Positions 46,595 through 59,256 are shown, counted from the first letter of the stretch. The stretch is 64,000 nucleotides of DNA from Nematostella vectensis (GCF_932526225.1 NC_064038.1:4588001-4652000); one strand, 5' to 3'. The notes: generated from the letters alone by a model not told the origin. Numbers and translations are program-made.

Positions 46595-49039
46595 TCCGGC
46601 GGATATGTGTTTGAATTGCGCACATTTTGCTAATACTACCAATTTTAGCATAGTGATGGTTTTTAATACCCTTTACAAGATAGGCTACAGAGCCAACCTC
46701 AGATCAGCTTTATTTTCTTTTTAATAAGGAGTATTGATTTGGCCGCCATTTTGAACCGGAAGTAAACTATCTTTTTCAAAAAAGTAAATAAACTTGCAAA
46801 GTTTGATAATGTTTTGCCACTTGACGACTAAAATGAAAGTCACAAAATGTATTTAAACCCAAGATTGCTGAAAATAACCGCATATTTTTCATTCTTGAAA
46901 CTTTTAAGGAGATAGTCACCTTTAACCGGAAGTAGTCGATAGTAAAACCTCGGACGTTTATATCACCCATTTTATTGCAGTTGTATTTTGAAATAACCTT
47001 TATAAGATAAGCTATGGAGCCAAGATAAAATCGGCTTTTATCACCGACTAATATGGTTGATTAAAATTGCCGCCATTTTGCACCGGAGATTAAATTTGTC
47101 ATTTTTAAAAGCACAGAGATGCACATCTTGTTTAAAAGTCTTCGACTAAAATATTCATGAAATCCATTTAATAAAGTTGTGGAAAAGGCAAAACTGATTA
47201 GGTTTCTGCTATTAATTTTACCGTTTTTTATAAACAGGAAGTAGTTTCCAAACCGGTTTCTGTACACTCTAATCAAACCAGCTTAATGCATATACGAATA
47301 AGCAATAAAGCATTATTTTTAATGGAATTGCACAAATAATAAATGACAGTTGTATTTTGCATGTGCATTAAATTGATATTTAATATTAAGAAAATATTTC
47401 CCTGCTATGTGAGCCTCGGCATGTTGTTAAAAATTAGTGAAATCTCAGGCTGAGCGTTCTTAAAAAAATAGATTCTTATAAAACAAAAAGAGTGTGGTTT
47501 ATATACGTCGGTCTAACGTAATTACAAGCTCCGATGAGAACTGCTATCTTCATTTAATGCAGTTCAGATATCTTACAGCTTTATCGTTACACGATTCAGT
47601 GGAGCTGCAAAGGGATGAACATTTCATGCTGGCTTGGGTGTAAGTGCAGCGTGCTGGGCACCCTATCTTGCATTTAATAGCTCTTGGTTCTTTATCTAAT
47701 AGTTCTTTGGCTTCTTGGCACGCCTTGGAAAGCCTTAGTAGCGATTGTCCAAAGCGGCTGGCAACTTTTGTCCATTCTGCTAAAAAGACGGAAGTACTGA
47801 GGCAGGGAGGAGTGCTTTGCCCCCAACAATGCTCTGCTTGAATGACAGCTTTCGTGGTGTGTTGTATGATAGCTACCTTCGTCAGTGAATGACATCAAAT
47901 GCTGTTCCTTTCTTCACGAAAAGCTGCATTTTTGCCTTGTCTACTTTCGACTCTCTGTACATGTTTGGTCGTATAGAAGCAGTGGAAAGCGCTCAAGTGT
48001 TGTCAAACATTCTTTCTTTTATCTCAATTGACCTAAAGGCTAACTGTCGAAAAGCATCTGTGGCTTCGGGAAATACAGGAAGTACTGTCTTTTCCCCCTA
48101 TCCGCACAACAGTATACAGTATCACGCCAGTAAATGTGTGAAATTCTACCAGTATTTATTTGGCGAGATACTCCTTTCACTTTTCTGTAGAATAAGGAAG
48201 AAAAGCAAGGAGAGTGATAAGCGCGCACCCGAGGCCACCAGTTAAACGGTTCCTACAGTTAGAAACTGTTCATCTTGTAGCACTTGCACATATTCATGAT
48301 GCGGTCGTTTACAGACGTTGAAGTAAATAGGTGGAGCGGCCCGCTCACCGTGGTTCTTGGTATCCCCAACAGGCTTGTCACATAAGCAGTTTCTTTCGTC
48401 TTCTTTCTTTTCTCTTGATCCAGCTATTGAGTGTGTATATTTGGTATACTTGTGCTGGCTACATGTAGCTTTTCTATCATTTGACGACTTTTAGTGAGTA
48501 TCGACGCGTGATTTTCACTTCCCGAAAATTATCGGCCATTTTAATAGCGCAAGATAATCCGTGATTTAATCAGATTTTTTTGGCTCCATAGCCTATCTTG
48601 TAAAGATTCCCCGAAACTACTGCTGAAATAAGTTTTTCTTATTTTTGTTAAAAGGCGCAAAGTGAAACAAGCGTGCCGTTATTTATTCTTGACTACTTCC
48701 GGTTCAAAATCCGTCACCGTAAAAGTTACAAAATGAAAAATTTGCGGTTACTTTCAGAATTCTTTGGTTAATATACATTCTTTGATGTATATTTTATTCG
48801 TCTATGAGTACACTTTCTCAAAATGTGCGAGTTTATTTATTTTTTGGAAAAAAATAGTTTACTTCCGGTTCAAAATGGCGGCCAAATCAATATTCATTAT
48901 TAATAAGAAATTAAAGCCGAATTGAGCTTGGCTCTATAACCTATATTGTAAGGGGTATTAAAAACTATCACTATGCTAAAATTGGTAACTTTAGCAAAAA
49001 GTGTGCAATTCAAGGTAAAATCGGCACATATCCGCCGGA
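46595..49039 (-). mobile_element. 2.4-kb foldback-like DNA element, copy 2 (inverted)
   Basis: This is the reverse complement of 38613-41047 over its full length, with matching ends (tccggcggatatgtg) and the same terminal modules. Length is 2,445 bp against 2,435 bp. The 118-codon ORF is at 47889-48245 (+ strand). A neighbouring ORF at 47692-47898 spans the central segment. Confidence 0.88.
47889..48245 (+). CDS. Uncharacterised 118-codon ORF inside foldback element, copy 2
   Basis: This is the counterpart of the ORF at 39408-39764, with the same start, end and length and a handful of amino-acid differences (for example PQV to AQV, NCQ to NCR). No known domain is visible. Confidence 0.3.
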   Translation: MTSNAVPFFTKSCIFALSTFDSLYMFGRIEAVESAQVLSNILSFISIDLKANCRKASVASGNTGSTVFSPYPHNSIQYHASKCVKFYQYLFGEILLSLFCRIRKKSKESDKRAPEATS

Positions 49040-49255
49040 CTATAACACAAACATAGAAGAATGACGTGACATCTGCGACGAGGCATTCGTAATATTGCTA
49101 TAAGGGTGGCAAATCTTGATTCAAAACGACTGACTTTTATGTTACATTTATTCTCTTCTTTTCCCTAGCGAGAGCAAATATTCGAACACTGAGGAACTTA
49201 TTGTATTATGGTAGGCATATTATCAATGTTTATAAAGTTGAGGATGAGGAGGGTT

Positions 49256-49354
49256 TCCCTGCTAGCAGAGGCCTCTTTTCTCTGTATTTCGCAGCGAAAT
49301 ACAGAGAGTATTTCGCAGCGAAATACAGAGAAAAGAGGCCTCTGCTAGCAGGGA
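49256..49354. repeat. 99-bp palindrome with 46-bp arms
   Basis: The arms 49256-49301 and 49309-49354 are perfect inverse complements (tccctgctagcagaggcctc and its inverse at the outer ends) around a 7-bp spacer, cagagag. Each arm also contains a smaller inverted repeat, gtatttcgcagcgaaatac, so a branched cruciform is possible. Similar cctctgttagcaggg wording occurs near 30296. Confidence 0.95.
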
Positions 49355-50455
49355 AGAGGAGGGTAGTTTCGTGTCTAAATGTCTTTTTAACGAAGATATT
49401 TAGCTTAAGAAAATTTTTAATATTGTCATCCTCCAGTATCTTTCCAAATTATAACAAATGTTCTAAAAGTTTAATAAGTTTACATGCACAGAAGGAAATA
49501 CCACGTAATGCAATAACTTGACATTTATTTCAAGACATTTTATTTATTACATTTAACATTTTATATATTCAATTATGTCTCATTTGGAAGATCCGTTTTC
49601 ATTCAATGGTTCTAATACATATATAAACATCACCGTCTTTGATCTGGATTTATAATGTAATAAATTAACTTTATAAATAAATATAAAAATAATTGAAAAT
49701 CACAGAATCCTTTATTTAAAGGACTTTCCAATATTCTTAAATTCTCGAGGTGAAAAACTCCTTTGTTAAGGCCTCTCGCGGGTAACTGTTTTACAAATTC
49801 GTTCAAATTAAACCCGTTTACAGTAGCGTTTCAAAGCGTGCGATCGTTCTGGTCTCTGGCGAATATAATCACCAATGCTTCTTCACATTACAAGAAAACT
49901 AAGAGGCACAGCCACAACCCTTCTGTCCATTTGCTTATAACTTTAGAAGAAAAATCCCCCTCCCCTCCGGCCCATATTGGCGCTTACATATACCTTTTAG
50001 AAATATCTGTTTGGTCATAGCAAACAGTACTTAGTTTCTTATGCAAAGTGCAACATTCGTTACAGTCTCCACCGACACTTAAGTCTTATCTAAGTTAGCC
50101 ATTCATGATTGCATGATCGCAGCTTGATTGCTTGCTTGATTGGCAGGTACTAGTTGGCTAACTTCATAAAACTGGGCATGGTTGCATGCGCCAAATTTTT
50201 AATCCATGAATAAACAACCTGCAGTTTCTTTTCTCTCATTATATAGGACAAAGATGTGAAGTTAAAAAATAGGTTATCGTTGACATTGAAAATAAGCATG
50301 CATCTATGCTGCTGAGAAAGTGCACATAGTCATAGGTATCATGGACAAAGAAACAAACAAGTGGGTGTGTGTGCACCCCGACACGCCACACATAAAAGAT
50401 ATAAGATATTTTGGGCTTTGTGTTTTGTACAATAATCATATCTAATAACTTAACA
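49355..50455. other. AT-rich spacer
   Basis: No exon is recognised. It probably includes the 3' UTR of the minus-strand gene ending at 50456. Confidence 0.35.
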
Positions 50456-52191
50456 CTATACAGGCTCATTGGCTACTCGTTTCCTAAGTTTTTCATTGAA
50501 AATTGCATCTAGTTTCTTGTTCCGCTGATACGCAGACAGACTAGAACATATCAATAGAATCACTGCAGTGGCCTGAAAAACAAAGCCTTTTTTAGACTAG
50601 TGTTAAAGAGCAGACAGACAGAGAATCCTGCTGTGTGGCAAATCATATAAGCACATTTCAAACAATCAGGAGTTGAGGATATAGTTGCAGCTTTCATGCC
50701 CGTTTGAAAGCCCACTTTCAGAATTTGGACATGTTCAAACTGGGAATGATAGCTGATGAATAGTTTCTGTTTGAATGCATGCATGATAGTCAGTTAGTGC
50801 AGATCATAGGAAAAAAATCAACACAAGGCTGAAATAGATAATTGGATAATACAGAATTTATACAAATTGTTATATCAAAAAGAATGTAGCTATCATTCAC
50901 TGTGTCTTTTACCTCAAATGTCCAAAAGTTCCTTTTCTCTAACCATTTTACATGTGCACAACTGAAAAGAAAATACCATAAAGTCTTCAAATATCAAATT
51001 CATAGTGAAAGACAAGTATATAGGAAGGCTACATGCATTGAGAATCAGCTAAAACTTTAATTTATTTATATCTATAATGACACCATCCCATTAATCCCAA
51101 AAAGGTAGAAGAGTCTTTTAGGATATAAAGTTCTACCAACTGCTATCTGTTAGAGTCATACCTGAAATTTTATGAAAAGTCAGCTGATTGGTGAGTTTTA
51201 GTGCTCTAAAAAATTGCTCTGACCACACCCAATGTGCCATCTCTTAGAGATAAGAATTGCTGTTGGATTCACCCAAATTGCTTATCTCTTAGAGTCAAAA
51301 TTGGCCAATTATCACCTCCAACAGGGAGTCCCCCCCCCACCTGCAAAGAACTTTCCCAAATTATCACAGCTGTGATAATTTGGGAAAGTTGAAACTTGTG
51401 ATACAGTTGTGATATGTGCACAGCATATGAGTTCCCATCAAATACCTTTTGTAAACTTTCTTTTTACTTTTCTTGCACAAAACTAGTTGCTTGTTTCCAG
51501 TGATAAGGCACACAGGACTCACCCTCTAAAATCAAGGCATGTGTTCTTAATAAGTGTAACTTCATATCAATGGTATTCTAACATGTTTTACGGACATAAT
51601 GCAAAAAGTTTACTTACTGTACTTATATACTCTCTAATCTTTTATATTAAGTATGTACTCTTTATATTCTTAGCTCACCTTTTCATACCTGCTACAGTGG
51701 ATACACTCTCCAATTATTTCTACAGATTCGTTTTCCCAACAAAAATGGGAATGCCTTACACTTGACGTATCATTGACTGTTGATACATACAAAAAAAAAA
51801 CAATTGGAATTTGGTAAGATTAGTAGGTTAAGCAGATTGAAACCATAGCACAAAGACGTAAAAAAACCCGCAATACTTCTCTCAAAGTCTCACCTTTCCA
51901 TCGCGATAACACATTTTCCCTTGTTTGTTTCCAAGTTGAATGTATTTTTCTGCTAATATTTTTCGTGAAAGGTGACGTTGTTGATCGTGGCTTCGGTTGT
52001 TTGGCGACAGAAGACGGTTCGGGATCCTTCGAAACTGAATAACTATTTCGAAATAAGACCATAAATTGTTAGCTAGATTATTTAGGCGGTTTATAAAGTT
52101 ATCACTCCAGTACTACGTACCCTAGATGCACAATCAATAAGAGAAATAAGACAGTAACTACAGCCATCGCTGCTATCCGCCATTGCTTCAT
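50456..52191 (-). CDS. Unrecognised small membrane protein, exons partly resolved
   Basis: Two parts can be read. Upstream, exon 52191-52121 begins at an ATG with MKQWRIAAMAVVTVLFLLLI, a signal anchor. It joins in phase to 52042-51894, a basic Ser/Thr/Lys-rich stretch (PEPSSVAKQPKPRSTTSP). Downstream, 50961-50913 encodes CAHVKWLEKRNFWTFE and joins in phase to 50572-50456, which gives the hydrophobic ATAVILLICSSLSAY and the basic tail NKKLDAIFNEKLRKRVANEPV* (ending at TAG). The phases of the two parts (1 and 2) require at least one more exon between 50962 and 51893, which I could not identify. They may therefore be one gene with two membrane segments or two genes. The ATG is 101 bp from the GLMP start on the other strand, suggesting a shared promoter. 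Confidence 0.5.
50620..50730. repeat. Dispersed repeat, copy 1 of 2
   Basis: The stretch with tgtgtggcaaatcat...gtttcaaa/acatttcaaa...catg(c)cgtttgaaagcc also occurs, diverged, at 54110-54215 inside a GLMP intron. The type of element is unknown. Confidence 0.5.
51349..51390. repeat. 42-bp perfect palindrome
   Basis: The arm aactttcccaaattatcacag (21 bp, written here as aactttcccaaattatcaca plus g) is followed with no spacer by its exact inverse complement. It lies in intron or intergenic sequence of the minus-strand membrane-protein locus. Confidence 0.92.
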
Positions 52192-52292
52192 TTCCGTTTG
52201 TGTCGATTTCAGTTTTCGGGCTGCCTGTGGTTTGATAAAATTGCGTGCGCCTTGTTTTGAGTGACCGTCACATGACGATTGTCTATTTCAAG
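52192..52292. promoter_or_regulatory. Likely bidirectional promoter
   Basis: Only 101 bp separate the start codon of the minus-strand membrane-protein exon (52191) from that of GLMP (52293). No TATA box is clear. This head-to-head layout implies shared control elements, with transcription start sites inside or overlapping this interval. Confidence 0.5.
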
Positions 52293-55200
52293 ATGGCTGT
52301 GGAAATGTGCTTCTTAGGCAAAGGTTTCCGATGCTTAGTGCTGTTTCTGTTCATATTACAGCTATTTACTCCGGTCTTTTCCATTAAAAGAAAGGTATGT
52401 ATGTGTTTTTTTCCGTCGCACTTATTTTTTAGCCATCTAGTGCAAAAGTTCATGCAAAAGTACAATCCGAAAAAGATTTCTTGACGTTTCTCAACCTAAA
52501 TATCCGTCCCGTCTCTATATTGAAGTCTGCAAAATTACACATATTTATACTAATAGCACTGTTCCCTTAGTGGATTTAATGAGGCTGTCAATGTTCAAGT
52601 ATTGTACTACCAGTGGTGCTTATTCTATAAGGAGGAGCACTAAGGGAGGGTCTACAGAGTTAAAAAAAACCCTCTTGGACTGGCTATGGGAAGTGCTTTG
52701 TGCAAAAATAAAAACTGTCTTTAGAAAAAGCAAAAAAAAAAAACTTTCTTCAGAGTAAGAACACTTTAGACTGTGGGGGCCATAGTTAATTTATGATTGG
52801 TGGGGGGGGGGGGGCAGGGCATACATGTCAACTCTCCCGCATTAGGCGGGAGTCTCAAGATTTTGGACCCCTTCTCCCGCTCTCCCGCGTTAAGCACCAA
52901 ATCTCCCGCTTTTTAGAGATTTTTATCGGTTCCAAAAAATTATTCTATAGAAAATTGTTATTTTGCCTATTTTTTATTAATGGAAATATTTGAAACAATA
53001 ATTCCATAAGGCTGAACCCACCCCTTCCCCTCAAAAATTAATATACCCCACCCCTCCCCCCAAAATATTCTCAAGCCTTGAAATTTTCAGAGGTTGACAG
53101 GTATGTCAGGGGGGCACAAGACCCCTCAAGGTCTCCAGTCTCCAGTAAATGTATGTCCTCAGCTTGGCCATCTGCATTGACTATAGTTGCAAGTTAAGGA
53201 TTCCTGTGCTTTGAATGTATACGTTAATTAATTTTTTATTTCAGTTGAATCTCCAGGAATACCTATGTCCTCCGAAAATACAAGAATGCAAGGATAAGAA
53301 CATCAGCCTTGTGTACGTGTCAGCAGAGAGTGCCGATCATGACAATGTGGTACATTTTGTGTGGAGTGGATTCCAAGGACCAAGCATAATCAATGCTTAC
53401 TCGGAGAAGCTTCCCGAAAAGCATGCCAAACCAGGGCTAAATGTGAAATGGGAAAATCTTTTCAAAAATGACACTGAAGGAGCATTGGAGTTTACTCCAA
53501 AAGTAGACTACATCACAGCCTTTTCATTATCATCTGTACTGCAGTTTGCAGACCCAAAAGATGAGATATATTTTACCAAGACAGGAGGTGTAATCGAACA
53601 CAACTTGAGGTCTGTCCAGTGGAGAAAAGTGATACTTGACAAGGATAATGACAATGCCACATTTGTTGGAGAATTTCTTGGTGGAACAATTTCTTTTTCT
53701 GTAAGTACAGTCGTACCTTTCATGCCCAATTAATAGACAGAGTATCCACAGCTCCAAGATCTAAGGGCATAAGTGTGTGTGGCAATCTTAGCACTGTAGA
53801 TTTACTGGATCTCTTGTGGTATCACCCTTGCCCTGCGGCCATCCCATTTAGGCCCTTATTTACAGCCAATTTAAGCCATAAAGGTTGAACGGTCAGGTGT
53901 GCAGTGGGTGGTGGCATGTTATAAGCTAGATACTATGGACAGTAGGTAGTGGTATGTTATAAGCTAGATATCTAGCATGGACAGACTTTTTTGGGGGATA
54001 ACAATGTCTGGTGGCAGTGGGAGAGAGTGAAATTGCTCTTTTATTCTTCCAGTAAAGTCTGTAAATTGGCCCTTGAATGTTCAAAAGGCCACAATGGCCA
54101 TGACTAGGGAATTCCTCTTGTGTGGCAAATCATTGAGAACGTTTCAAATGATCATGATACTGGAGTTCAAGATAGTAGCATATTTCGTGCATGTTTGAAA
54201 GCCAAATATCCTCAGCTATTATTGAGTAGATACAAGATCCTAAATCCTAAAACAATATTATACTATCTTATGAGTTCTTTTTGGTAGTATTTGTGATCTC
54301 TCTTATTCCATTACTTTTTTATCTACCCATGCACTGATATGAACCAGTTTCTTCAAGCAGACATTGCTTTTTTATTAATTGTTATCCTTCTTGTCATTGC
54401 AGTGTGCTGCTGCTGATCATGATGACAGGGATGAAGAACCCCCACGCCCCCGCTATAGCAGTAACTCTACACGCTTTACAGTAAACTTGAGTCATCTGAA
54501 AACAAATAGCACTGACCGCCTTGCTCTGGAATTTGTTTCTGTTGTGAAGAGTGAAGAATCCATGCCCTCTTGTAGTAGGGAATTTCAATCTATTGATGAT
54601 GAGCATTCTCCAGGAATCTTCAGAACAGTTGTTATCAACAATACTTATGCAACTTATAGTTCATTTATATCCTGGAAACCAGTTATGTACACAAAGCTAG
54701 ACCGTGGCTTAAAAACGCAACTCCCTGCATTTAACTACTTATATAAAAACGGGAAATTCGAGCAAACAAAGATTAGCAGTAAGCATTGTTTTGATCTCAC
54801 GGAGAGAAAGACTTTGCTGCCAAAGATCATACTAGGAGCCATGTCAAAAGATATTATAACATATCCTATAAGGCTCTCATCGGGGCAGAAGAAAGATGGC
54901 TGGTATAAAGCAACACAGCTACTAAGCTGGTAAGATTTTAGCTAAAAAGTCATGGTGGGAAATAACCAGATATTAATTAGAAGGGTTGTCTCTAAGCAAC
55001 TGTTTGTTGCGCCTGCCAGCAAATGTTGGCAGCTGGGGAGACGCAATAGAATATGTATATACTGAGTTGTTTTATCTTACAGAAGTTGACCAAAAAGCAA
55101 ATGAAAACTACAGAAACCATAAAAAAAAAAAAGCATTGGGCTAACAACATAAAGCTTTTTGTTAAAACTCTAATAACTGAATACTTAGTATAAGAGTGAT

Positions 55201-55570
55201 GATCATTGGGCTTTAACCAGAAGAATGGTGATTTTTGTTATAAAATGTCTTCTTGTACTTTAATACTGTATACTGGCAATGGGTTTTCTTACAATTAGAT
55301 AATTGTGTTTTTCAGATGTTAGCAATATCAGAAGAATAAGTGAGTATTTGTTTTATATACAATATGCATTACGGTGCTGTTTTTTTTTTCAGGTCCGGAC
55401 AAGCTGGTTGTGGACAACCTCTCTTTGACTCCATTTCCAAGACATTGTACATCACCATCATTGCTGGATTAGGGATACCAGCATTGATTATTCTAGGTGG
55501 TAGCATTTATGTGTGTGTAAAAAAATATAAAGATAGAAAAACAGCTTCCTCATATGGAAGAATTAATTGA
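52293..55570 (+). CDS. GLMP: Glycosylated lysosomal membrane protein (GLMP/NCU-G1)
   Basis: Four exons (52293-52394, 53245-53700, 54403-54929, 55393-55570) give 420 residues; human GLMP has about 406. ATG 52293 has the best start context (aagATGg); an earlier in-frame ATG at 52272 is weaker. Residues about 1-32 are a signal peptide (LVLFLFILQLFTPVFS). The lumenal domain has several Asn-glycosylation sites (NIS, NDT, NAT, NST) and the family signature SIDDEHSPGIF, followed by ISWKPV. One membrane segment (LYITIIAGLGIPALIILGG) precedes a short cytosolic tail ending SSYGRIN, whose YGRI fits the YxxF-type lysosomal sorting signal (last residue hydrophobic) found at the human C-terminus. In vertebrates GLMP partners MFSD1 and protects that transporter in lysosomes. 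Intron 1 contains a MITE. Confidence 0.93.
52819..53106. mobile_element. MITE in GLMP intron 1, ends catacatgtcaac / gttgacaggtatg
   Basis: The left end catacatgtcaactctcccgc and the right end gttgacaggtatg form a short inverted pair. The interior is rich in tctcccgc motifs and attaggcgggagtctcaaga. A degraded relative (attaggcgggtgtcacaaga) lies near 37519 in intron 1 of the HTATIP2-like gene. Confidence 0.6.
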
Positions 55571-57393
55571 GTTCATTAAAGCATTCATAAAATAATTAGT
55601 GAAATTGTACAAAACATTGAAAGTAGCAGTATGTACATCACTTAGGCGCATACCCAGGATTTGCTGGGGGGGATGGGGGGCGCAGTCATAGGTATATCAG
55701 AAAAGGATAGTATTCAAGCTGGGGGGAGGGCGCAGCCTGGCACTAATACCATAATGGATTCCAGCTAAACTTCAGAATACCCGTCCATTTATTCAAGTAC
55801 CATTGTGAACATTGTGGATTCTTTGTGGACAGGTATCCTAAAGTTGCTCCTGTATTCTAGGCCTAGTATGATTGCAGTTCCTGGTAAAAGTGGCCCTTGC
55901 AGACTAAAAATACATTTATTCTTTTTTTTTAAAGAAAAAAAAAACACACAAAAAAAGAAAGGGTTTCCAATAAGATCTGCATTAAAATACCTTAATATGT
56001 ACAATCTATAATTGGCAACTTCTGGCCTTACACAGGTTTTTATTGCCTCGCCGCAGACTTTCGAAAGTCTCTTAGGGCTACTTGTAAATGCAAACTAGTA
56101 AAAGTGCAAAGAGATGTGTGAGGTTTTGGGGCCACAGTAGTACTGTAACTTTCATCTAAAATCACAAATGGTACATATGAAAACAAAGATAACATTGAAA
56201 CTTTATTTGCCCAACTTCAAAACCATTTTGAAGGACTTTTTAGTAAGCCGAGTATTAGGTCATATATATATTTTTGTTACACATTGTGTGCAGAAATCTC
56301 AAATGAGTCCTCAAAAAGTAACAAAGAAATAATGCACATAGAATACATATTACTAATTTGATAATAAAAGATTGTTTGCAAATGTAAGTTGTATGTATGC
56401 TGAGGGGGGTGGGGGGGTACAGTCATAGGTATCATAAAATATTAGGATAGGGTAATATAAACAATGGATGCTAAGCTAGTTTGATACATATTTGTCTTGC
56501 AAAGAGATCATTCTTTTTTTCATGGAATTAGAACGTATTTGCTAAGATTTGCTTATTTGGGTTTTGCGTTGTCCCGGAAAACAGTTTCTAAAAAAGAGTT
56601 GCATTACCCCCTCCCCCCTTTTTTTCCGGGTCAGCCGTATCATAAAGCAGGAAGCTTCGCCCACGGATATGCAATTTTCGCAACCATTCACCCAGAATAG
56701 TAGACACAGATCATAAGCCAAGTAGGTGTCCTTTCCTTTTTGTTTGTAGATCCATCCTAGCCAACGAGCTCTTGGGGCCTAGGGAAGCACGGTCCCTAAG
56801 AGCGGCGCGTAGGAAGCTAAACCATCCTTGTTAGCTTCAATGATGAAGGGTGAAGGGATGCCAAAGGTGAAGTGGGGGGGGGGGGGGGGACTTCGAGAAA
56901 AATAGATGGGGGTGCTTGACAGCAAAATCAATTTTAACCCTAAAAAAACTAAGGGCGTGGGCAACAACAAACCTTACCCCTAAGAGGTAGTACATAGGGT
57001 GTGGTCGAAGGGATTTTTAACCCTGAGAGATAGTTGCCCTCCCGGGGGGGGGGGGGGGGTGATGGGTGTGCACCCTGCCCCTGATGTGCACTGTGCTGTA
57101 CGTGCCTGATATTTTTAAGCTTAATGCTTTAACATCATCAAGTATGTATTGTTAGACTTTTATTGTTTTTTTTTTAGGGGGGGGGGGTATTAGGGTTTTC
57201 CCAACAATCTTTACAGGTGCCTCTAAACCGAATCCCTAGTGCAGCCCAGAGCGCTGAGATGCTGGCTCGTCCCTGAGTCAACTTGCCTGAATAAACACAC
57301 AGTACAGGAGTACCACAGGTAGACCAATCCAATAAAGAAAATACCGTGTATGAGGTTGCTTGGGTTTCCTGTGGCGAGAATATAAAGCACAAA
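55571..57393. other. Spacer with repeat fragments
   Basis: No gene recognised. Fragments sharing agtcataggtat(c) occur at 55685, 56418 and, earlier, 50328, apparently from one dispersed repeat. G-runs lie near 56875, 57045 and 57176. Confidence 0.4.
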
Positions 57394-57462
57394 ATGGCGG
57401 ACACGAGGGCTGCCTGTATGAACGGCTGGTCTTATATTTTCGTCGGATGGTTTAAATCAAAG
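57394..57462 (+). CDS. Possible first coding exon
   Basis: An ATG in a strong context (aaaATGg) opens 23 codons (MADTRAACMNGWSYIFVGWF...) that end exactly at AAG|gtaata, a good donor, phase 0. No matching downstream exon was found. Joining to the zinc-finger exon at 60261 would hit a stop at once. It may be a chance match. Confidence 0.25.
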
Positions 57463-57999
57463 GTAATATTGGTAGCACATTAGATGTTAGGCTTTAATAA
57501 AGATTCACATTGCATTAATGGACATTATTCAACTCACTACAATAATATAAAACGAGGATTTTGAGAGTTTACAAAATCGGCCACGCTAACCATAAAGGCA
57601 TGATATCGAACTTTTCTGGCACTTTGATATTTATACGATATTTATCACTCATCTAAAATCGGATATAAATCAGATTTTTTCACATGGTTCTAGTATCAGA
57701 TATTTAGTCGATATTATAACAAAGCTCACAAATCTAATTTCTGATATTTGTCATATCTTATACCCTTAGAACTGCCATGTTGAACCTAGATTATTGCATC
57801 TAATGACTTGATAATATAATATTAGATAATATTACAAGATTTACACATAGATAGTCCATCTAATTACTGATATATACCAGATACTATAACTTAAAAACTG
57901 CTGTGTTGAACCTTGATTATTGCATCTCATGACTGGATAATATCATATAATATCACATATAGACTCGTTCTACAAACGTGAAAGTCACAGTAGATTTTG

Positions 58000-58800
58000 T
58001 AATCAAATATCCGATAATATCAAGGGGTCCAGCAGAGAGGACGAAGGAATCTCTATAGATATCTAGTAGATTCTTATAAGATAATCTCCGATAATATCAC
58101 AATATCGAGGGGTAGAGCAGGTGGAAGGAGAGGATGTAAATAGACATCTTAAAGATTCTAATAAGATAATCTCCGATAAAATCACAATATTGAGGGGTAG
58201 AGCAGATGGAAGGAGAGGATCTAAATAGACATCTAGTAGATTCTAATAAGATAATCTCCGATAATATCACAATATCGAGGGGTAGAGCAGATGGAAGGAG
58301 AGGATCTAAATAGACATCTAGTAGATTCTAATAAGATAATCTCCGATAAAATCACAATATTGAGGGGTAGAGCAGATGGAAGGGGAGGATCTAAATAGAC
58401 ATCTAGTAGATTCTAATAAGATACAGTAATCTCCAATAATATCACAATATCGAGGGGAAGAGCAGATGGAAGGGGAGGATCTAAATAGACATCTAGTAGA
58501 TTCTAATAAGATAATCTCCGATAATATCACAATATCAAGGGGTCCAGCAGAAGAAAGAAGAGGATCTAAATAGACATCTAGTAGATTCTAATAAGATAAT
58601 CTCCGATAGTATCACAATATCAAGGGGTCCAGTAGATGGAAGAAAGGTATCTAAATAGATATCTAGTAGATTCTAATAAGATAATCTCCTATAGCAACAC
58701 AATATCGAGGGTCCAGCAGAGGGAAGGAGGGTATCTAAATAGACGACTAATAGATTAAATAAGATAATCTCCGATAATATCACAATATTGAGGGATGAGG
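58000..58800 (+). repeat. 85-bp tandem repeat, about nine copies
   Basis: The motif gataatctccgata recurs every 85 bp (58081, 58166, 58251, 58336, then about 58426, 58511, 58596, 58681, 58764). The unit also holds atcacaatatcgaggg, agcagatggaagg and tctaaatagacatctagtag. One unit has a 5-bp insertion and the last is 83 bp. The flanks (57500-58000, 58850-59110) are rich in related gatat/atcgat words. Confidence 0.93.
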
Positions 58801-59256
58801 AGAGGAAACGGGTCTAACCACTATCTAATAGCATATAATTTATGGAAAACAATGATAATATCCTAATCTCAATATCAGATATCAGTGATAACGCTAACCA
58901 TGGCCGCGCTTATAAGTACTTAAAACCCGGCCCTACCAATCGATAATTCCGAAAATCAACAAAAACCAATAGTAATAGGTAAAAATCAATATCAATCAAA
59001 AGATTTATATCGGAAATCAATAGAAATCGATAACATGAAACTGTGTTAGTATCGATGTAACTTATTATCGATTTTTATCGAAAAATATTGAAATTATCAA
59101 TTATTATTGATTATATTGATAAGTATCAATTTATGTCCATTCTTTCGTAATGTTATCCCCTCAACCGGCATGATCAATTGTTTGACTGTGTTTCTTCAAA
59201 TAAAATCAGATAGACAAGGTAAGATAAACAAAGGGAGTCATTATATCGCTTCAAAA

